In this document: piece after piece, positions 60,904 through 64,000 of the stretch
Layout of the letters: each line of letters begins with the position of its first letter
Position numbering within the stretch: position 1 is the stretch's first letter
Assembly: GCF_003383095.1 (NCBI RefSeq)
Contig: NZ_PSYW01000001.1
Span: forward strand, 620,001 to 684,000
Length of the DNA stretch: 64,000 bases
Source of the DNA: Haloferax sp. Atlit-12N
GTDB lineage: Archaea > Halobacteriota > Halobacteria > Halobacteriales > Haloferacaceae
Direction of reading: 5' to 3'
The notes under the pieces: model-generated
Told to the model about the DNA's origin: nothing
Seen by the model: only the letters and a program-made list of their open reading frames with translations
Database searches by the model: none
Translations under genes and position numbers: made by a program

Positions 60904-61950
60904 ATGGACTTCGACTTCGACCGCCTGAAGCAGCTCACGGAGACCAGCGGCGTCCCCGGCTACGAGGACCGAATCCGCGCGCTCGTCCGCGAGGACCTCG
61001 AAGAGACGACAGACACCGTCCGGGTCGACGCGATGGGCAACGTCGTCGGCACCATCGAGGGCGAGGGCGACTACGAGGTCGCCGTCGCCGCCCACATGGA
61101 CGAAATCGGCTTCATGGTCCGCCACGTCAACGACGAGGGCTTCCTGCAACTCGACGCCCTCGGCGGCTGGGACCCCCGCGTCCTGAAGGCCCAGCGCGTG
61201 ACCGTCCACGCCGAAGACGAGGACCTCACCGGCGTCATCGGCTCTGTTCCCCCGCACACGCTGACTGAAGAGCAGAAAAAGAAGGAGCCGAAGGTCGAGG
61301 ACGTGTACGTCGACCTCGGCCTGCCCGCCGAGACCGTCGAGGAGACCGTCTCCGTCGGCGACCTCGTGACGATGGAACAGACGACCGTCCGCATGGGGAA
61401 CCACGTGACGGGCAAGGCCATCGACGACCGCGTCTGCCTGTTCGCCATGCTGGAGGCCGCCCGGCGCATCGAGAACCCCGAGGTGACCGTCCACTTCGCC
61501 GCGACGGTCCAAGAGGAAGTCGGCCTCCGCGGCGCGCAGGCGCTCGGCGTCGACCTCGACCCAGACCTCGCACTCGGTCTCGACACCACCGTCGCCAACG
61601 ACGTGCCCGGCTTCGACCCCGCGGACCACGTCACGAAACTCGGCGAGGGCGCGGGCATCAAGCTCAAGGACTCAAGCGCCATCGCCAACCCGAAGGTCCA
61701 CCGCCGCCTCCGCGCCGTGGCCGAGGACAACGACATCGCCTACCAGATGGAACTGCTCCCCGCGGGCGGCACCGACACTGGCGGCTTCCAGAACAGTTAC
61801 GGCGCGAAGCCCGTCGGCGCGATTTCGATGCCGACGCGCTACCTCCACACCGTCACCGAGAGCGTCCACGAGGACGACGTGGTCGCCTACATCGACCTCC
61901 TGACGGCGTTCTTGGAGAGCGAGACGGGCGAGTTCGACTACACGCTGTAA
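60904..61950 (+). CDS. M42 family metallo-aminopeptidase (tetrahedral TET type)
   Basis: 348 residues. Metal-site motifs are clear: AAHMDEIGFM, KAIDDRVCL, ATVQEEVGLRG and GLDTT, and PTRYLHTVTE near the C-terminus, as in the TET aminopeptidases and endoglucanase-M-like relatives. They assemble into dodecamers that finish peptide degradation downstream of the proteasome. ATG at 60904 gives MDFDFDRLKQL. Confidence 0.93.
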   Translation: MDFDFDRLKQLTETSGVPGYEDRIRALVREDLEETTDTVRVDAMGNVVGTIEGEGDYEVAVAAHMDEIGFMVRHVNDEGFLQLDALGGWDPRVLKAQRVTVHAEDEDLTGVIGSVPPHTLTEEQKKKEPKVEDVYVDLGLPAETVEETVSVGDLVTMEQTTVRMGNHVTGKAIDDRVCLFAMLEAARRIENPEVTVHFAATVQEEVGLRGAQALGVDLDPDLALGLDTTVANDVPGFDPADHVTKLGEGAGIKLKDSSAIANPKVHRRLRAVAEDNDIAYQMELLPAGGTDTGGFQNSYGAKPVGAISMPTRYLHTVTESVHEDDVVAYIDLLTAFLESETGEFDYTL

Positions 61951-62094
61951 GCGACCCCCGAAGACGACCACGGGAGGCGACCCCCAGCGGCGCGCCCGAC
62001 ATCGGGTGGACACCCCCCTATATCGAGGCGCGGCACCCCCGACCGGCGGACGAGAACCAAAGTATTCACTACAGGCCCACACCAAGCGGCGGAC

Positions 62095-62718
62095 ATGACC
62101 GACGGCAACGCGGATATGTCTCGGCGGGCGTTCCTCGGGGCGGCCGCTGGCGGCGCGGCGGTCGCCGCCACTTCCGGCACGGCCGCGGCGCAGACGGAAG
62201 AACCAGACTTCGGCGGCTACCTCGACGGCATCGACGGAGGCATCGAAGACCTCCGTGGCCAGAGCGAGGTCACCATCGAAGTGGGCGCAGAAGGTAACGG
62301 CGGCGCACTCGCGTTCGCCCCGGCTGGCGTCTGGATAGACACTGGAACGACCGTGACGTGGGAGTGGACCGGCGAAGGCGGCGGACACAACGTCGTCGCG
62401 AGCGAGGGCGCGTCGCTCGACTCCGGCGCGGCCGTCTCCGAGGCCGGCAGCACCTACGAGTACACCTTCGAAGAGGGCGACGCGGGCATCACGAAGTACC
62501 ACTGCGCGCCCCACGAGGCGCTCGGCATGCTCGGCGCGGTCGCCGTCGGCGGCGACGTGCCGACCGTCACCACCGGCGGTGGCGGCGGTTCGAACCTCCC
62601 GCAGGTTCCGGACAGCGCGAAGTCCCTCGGCGTGGCGACGACGTTCGCGATGGTCGCGACGCTCGGCCTCGCGTACTTTTTCATGAAGTACGGCGGCGAC
62701 TACGACGTTCAGGACTGA
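62095..62718 (+). CDS. hcp: Halocyanin, second copy
   Basis: 207 residues, same plan as the protein at 47145-47783: Tat signal (SRRAFLGAAAGG), cupredoxin with His98, Cys137, His140 and Met145, and one C-terminal membrane helix (about 178-197). A 101-nt tract inside the cupredoxin domain differs at only 2 bases from the first copy (47397-47497 versus 62347-62447), whereas flanking parts are less alike. It stands alone and is probably a paralogous electron carrier. Confidence 0.92.
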   Translation: MTDGNADMSRRAFLGAAAGGAAVAATSGTAAAQTEEPDFGGYLDGIDGGIEDLRGQSEVTIEVGAEGNGGALAFAPAGVWIDTGTTVTWEWTGEGGGHNVVASEGASLDSGAAVSEAGSTYEYTFEEGDAGITKYHCAPHEALGMLGAVAVGGDVPTVTTGGGGGSNLPQVPDSAKSLGVATTFAMVATLGLAYFFMKYGGDYDVQD

Positions 62719-62809
62719 CGCGGTCGTCACTCCTCTCGATTTTTACCAGTCGCGAGCGGCCGCACTCGCCGCCTCGGCCGCCGCGACAGCCGCCGGCACG
62801 GTGGCCGAG

Positions 62810-63868
62810 TCAGAAGAAGCCGTAGTCGTCGCGCTCGGTCTCGTACACCGACTCGTACTGTTCGATGACACGCCGGTAGTCGTAGCTCGCGAAGTCGTCG
62901 TCGACCGTCTCGTGGTCGTACCTGCGGGCGGCGACGATTTCGTCCGCGAGTTCCTGCGGACTCGTGACGAGCGACCCGCGCTCACGGCCCTCGACGAGTT
63001 CGTGGGCCGACGAGCGGGCCTGATACTCGACGATGGAGACACAACCGCAGGCGAGCGCCCACAGCAGATTCGTCGCGAAAGGTTCGACCGTCGCCGTCTG
63101 CGCGAAGACGTGCGCGCCCTTCATGATGGGTACCGCCTCGTCCGCGGGGAGTTCGCCGAGGAACTCCACGCGGTCGTCGATGCGGAGGTCGCGGGCGGTC
63201 TGTTCGGCCGTCGAGCGCTCCGGGCCGTCGCCGATGACGGCGGCGGACCAGTCCTTGTCTCGGAGTTCCGCGAGCGCGAGGAGGAAGCTCTCGACGTTCG
63301 CGTGCTCGTCGAGGTCGCGGGCGTACACCACGTCCGCGCGCTCCTCGGCGTCGGCGCTCCGGACGAGGTCCATGCTAATCGGTTCGGGGACGAGGTGGGT
63401 CGCGTCGACCGACGCGCCGAGTTCGCGGACCTGCGTGCGGACCATCTCGGAGGGGACCAAGACGGCGTTCGGGGCCTTCGCCGCCCGCCGGTAGGCCCGC
63501 GAGCCGCCGCGGTCGTCGCGGGACCACCAGTCGGCGACGACCGGCGTCCGGAGGAACCGCGCCGCGGTCCTGACCGCCGCGACGTGCGACGGCGGGTAGC
63601 TCGCGACCTGAATCACGTCGGGAGAAACCTCGCGGAGGGCGAAGGGAACGCGGGAGGCGAAGCCGCCGACGGAGGGCGCGTCGGTCACGCGGTGATAGGT
63701 CACCTCGTCCTGTTTGAACTCGACAACGTCGCCGTCCCACCACTTCGCACAGAGCACCGTGACCTCGTGGTCGCGCTCGGCGAGGAGTTCGGCCGTCCGT
63801 CGGAGCCGTCTGGTCGCTCCCGTCTCCTCGTGGTGCGTCGTGTACATCGAGACGAGCGCGACTCGCAT
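62810..63868 (-). CDS. GT4-type glycosyltransferase
   Basis: 352 residues of the GT-B fold. The N-terminal half begins MRVALVSMYTTHHEETGATRRLRRTAELL and the C-terminal half carries VIGDGPER and the donor-site segment VEPFATNLLWALACGCVSIVEY (E-x7-E-like). It transfers a sugar from a nucleotide donor, probably to a surface glycan or lipid. The start was moved to this ATG because upstream residues are not part of the Rossmann strand. It is convergent with the halocyanin. Confidence 0.88.
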   Translation of the reverse strand: MRVALVSMYTTHHEETGATRRLRRTAELLAERDHEVTVLCAKWWDGDVVEFKQDEVTYHRVTDAPSVGGFASRVPFALREVSPDVIQVASYPPSHVAAVRTAARFLRTPVVADWWSRDDRGGSRAYRRAAKAPNAVLVPSEMVRTQVRELGASVDATHLVPEPISMDLVRSADAEERADVVYARDLDEHANVESFLLALAELRDKDWSAAVIGDGPERSTAEQTARDLRIDDRVEFLGELPADEAVPIMKGAHVFAQTATVEPFATNLLWALACGCVSIVEYQARSSAHELVEGRERGSLVTSPQELADEIVAARRYDHETVDDDFASYDYRRVIEQYESVYETERDDYGFF

Positions 63869-63973
63869 ATTCGCCGCCACTACGCCGCGCAATAAAAATC
63901 CACAGTTTTCGAGGACGCGACGCGGGCGGCCGCCGGAGCGTCGAGGGAACGGGGCGCGGTCCGGCGACGCGAT

Positions 63974-64000
63974 TCAGAACCCGACGGCGGGGGCGACGAG
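63974..64000 (-). CDS. C-terminal end of a further gene (fragment)
   Basis: The last bases read, on the minus strand, LVAPAVGF followed by TGA at 63974-63976. Only eight codons are visible; the hydrophobic ending hints at a membrane protein. The 105 bp before it hold no gene I can support. Confidence 0.25.
   Translation of the reverse strand, partial: LVAPAVGF

Noticed and set aside
1-64000. CRISPR arrays, rRNA genes or other tRNA genes.
   Set aside because: I saw no regularly spaced repeats and no rRNA motifs. Only one tRNA could be folded by eye.

Overview
The window comes from a halophilic archaeon of the Haloferax type. Evidence: high GC throughout with strong GC bias at third codon positions, very acidic proteins, haloarchaeal TATA boxes followed by short or absent leaders, Tat-exported halocyanins, a PAN proteasome ATPase, the archaeal termination nuclease FttA/aCPSF1, MeaB with a free-standing B12-binding subunit, and a tRNA-Gln(TTG) split by a 31-nt intron. 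Gene content and order (panA, mre11-rad50, an intein-bearing polB, sufCBD) match what I remember of the Haloferax volcanii chromosome, but I could not run a comparison. I see no rRNA, CRISPR array or complete insertion sequence.

Layout. 1-8.9 kb: the end of a 2-oxoacid:ferredoxin oxidoreductase beta subunit, then small conserved proteins, an aldo/keto reductase, a DUF373 membrane protein, an SppA-like protease, a coiled-coil protein, a DUF371 protein, an Nth-type DNA glycosylase and methylglyoxal synthase. 9-24 kb: fttA, proS, gltB with a hairpin terminator, a Tat-exported PQQ-like beta-propeller, a MazG-like NTP pyrophosphohydrolase, an SDR epimerase, an HD hydrolase, AlaX and an FkbM methyltransferase. 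24.25-27.25 kb: an AT-rich accessory island on both sides of the intron-containing tRNA-Gln, with two unknown genes, one doubtful overlapping frame and an HNH protein with several zinc sites. 27.27-31.93 kb: an iron module of a DtxR-type regulator, a ferritin-like protein and SufD, SufB, SufC. 32.15-36.16 kb: DNA polymerase B carrying a 437-residue LAGLIDADG intein. 36.2-43.65 kb: small conserved genes, then the operon regulator - unknown - mre11 - rad50, divergent from panA. 43.7-51.0 kb: membrane proteins, a second Nth, and a respiratory cluster (halocyanin, split cytochrome b and several small unknown membrane proteins). 51.1-64 kb: an NAD-kinase-like protein without the usual catalytic loop, an M28 peptidase, a thiolase/DUF35 pair, a hydrolase, MeaB plus the B12-binding subunit, an S9 peptidase, a GIY-YIG-like protein, an MTH865 protein, an M42 peptidase, a second halocyanin and a glycosyltransferase.

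How the genes fit together. Most of the window is core housekeeping: nitrogen assimilation, translation fidelity, transcription termination, base-excision and double-strand-break repair, Fe-S assembly, replication, regulated proteolysis and respiration. The points most worth following are the tRNA-Gln island, the bc-type cluster in which no Rieske or c-type cytochrome gene is visible, the two halocyanins sharing a nearly identical 101-nt tract, the mre11-rad50 operon headed by a winged-helix gene with an AT-rich palindrome over its promoter, the NAD-kinase-like protein lacking GGDGT, and the unrecognised GIY-YIG-like protein.
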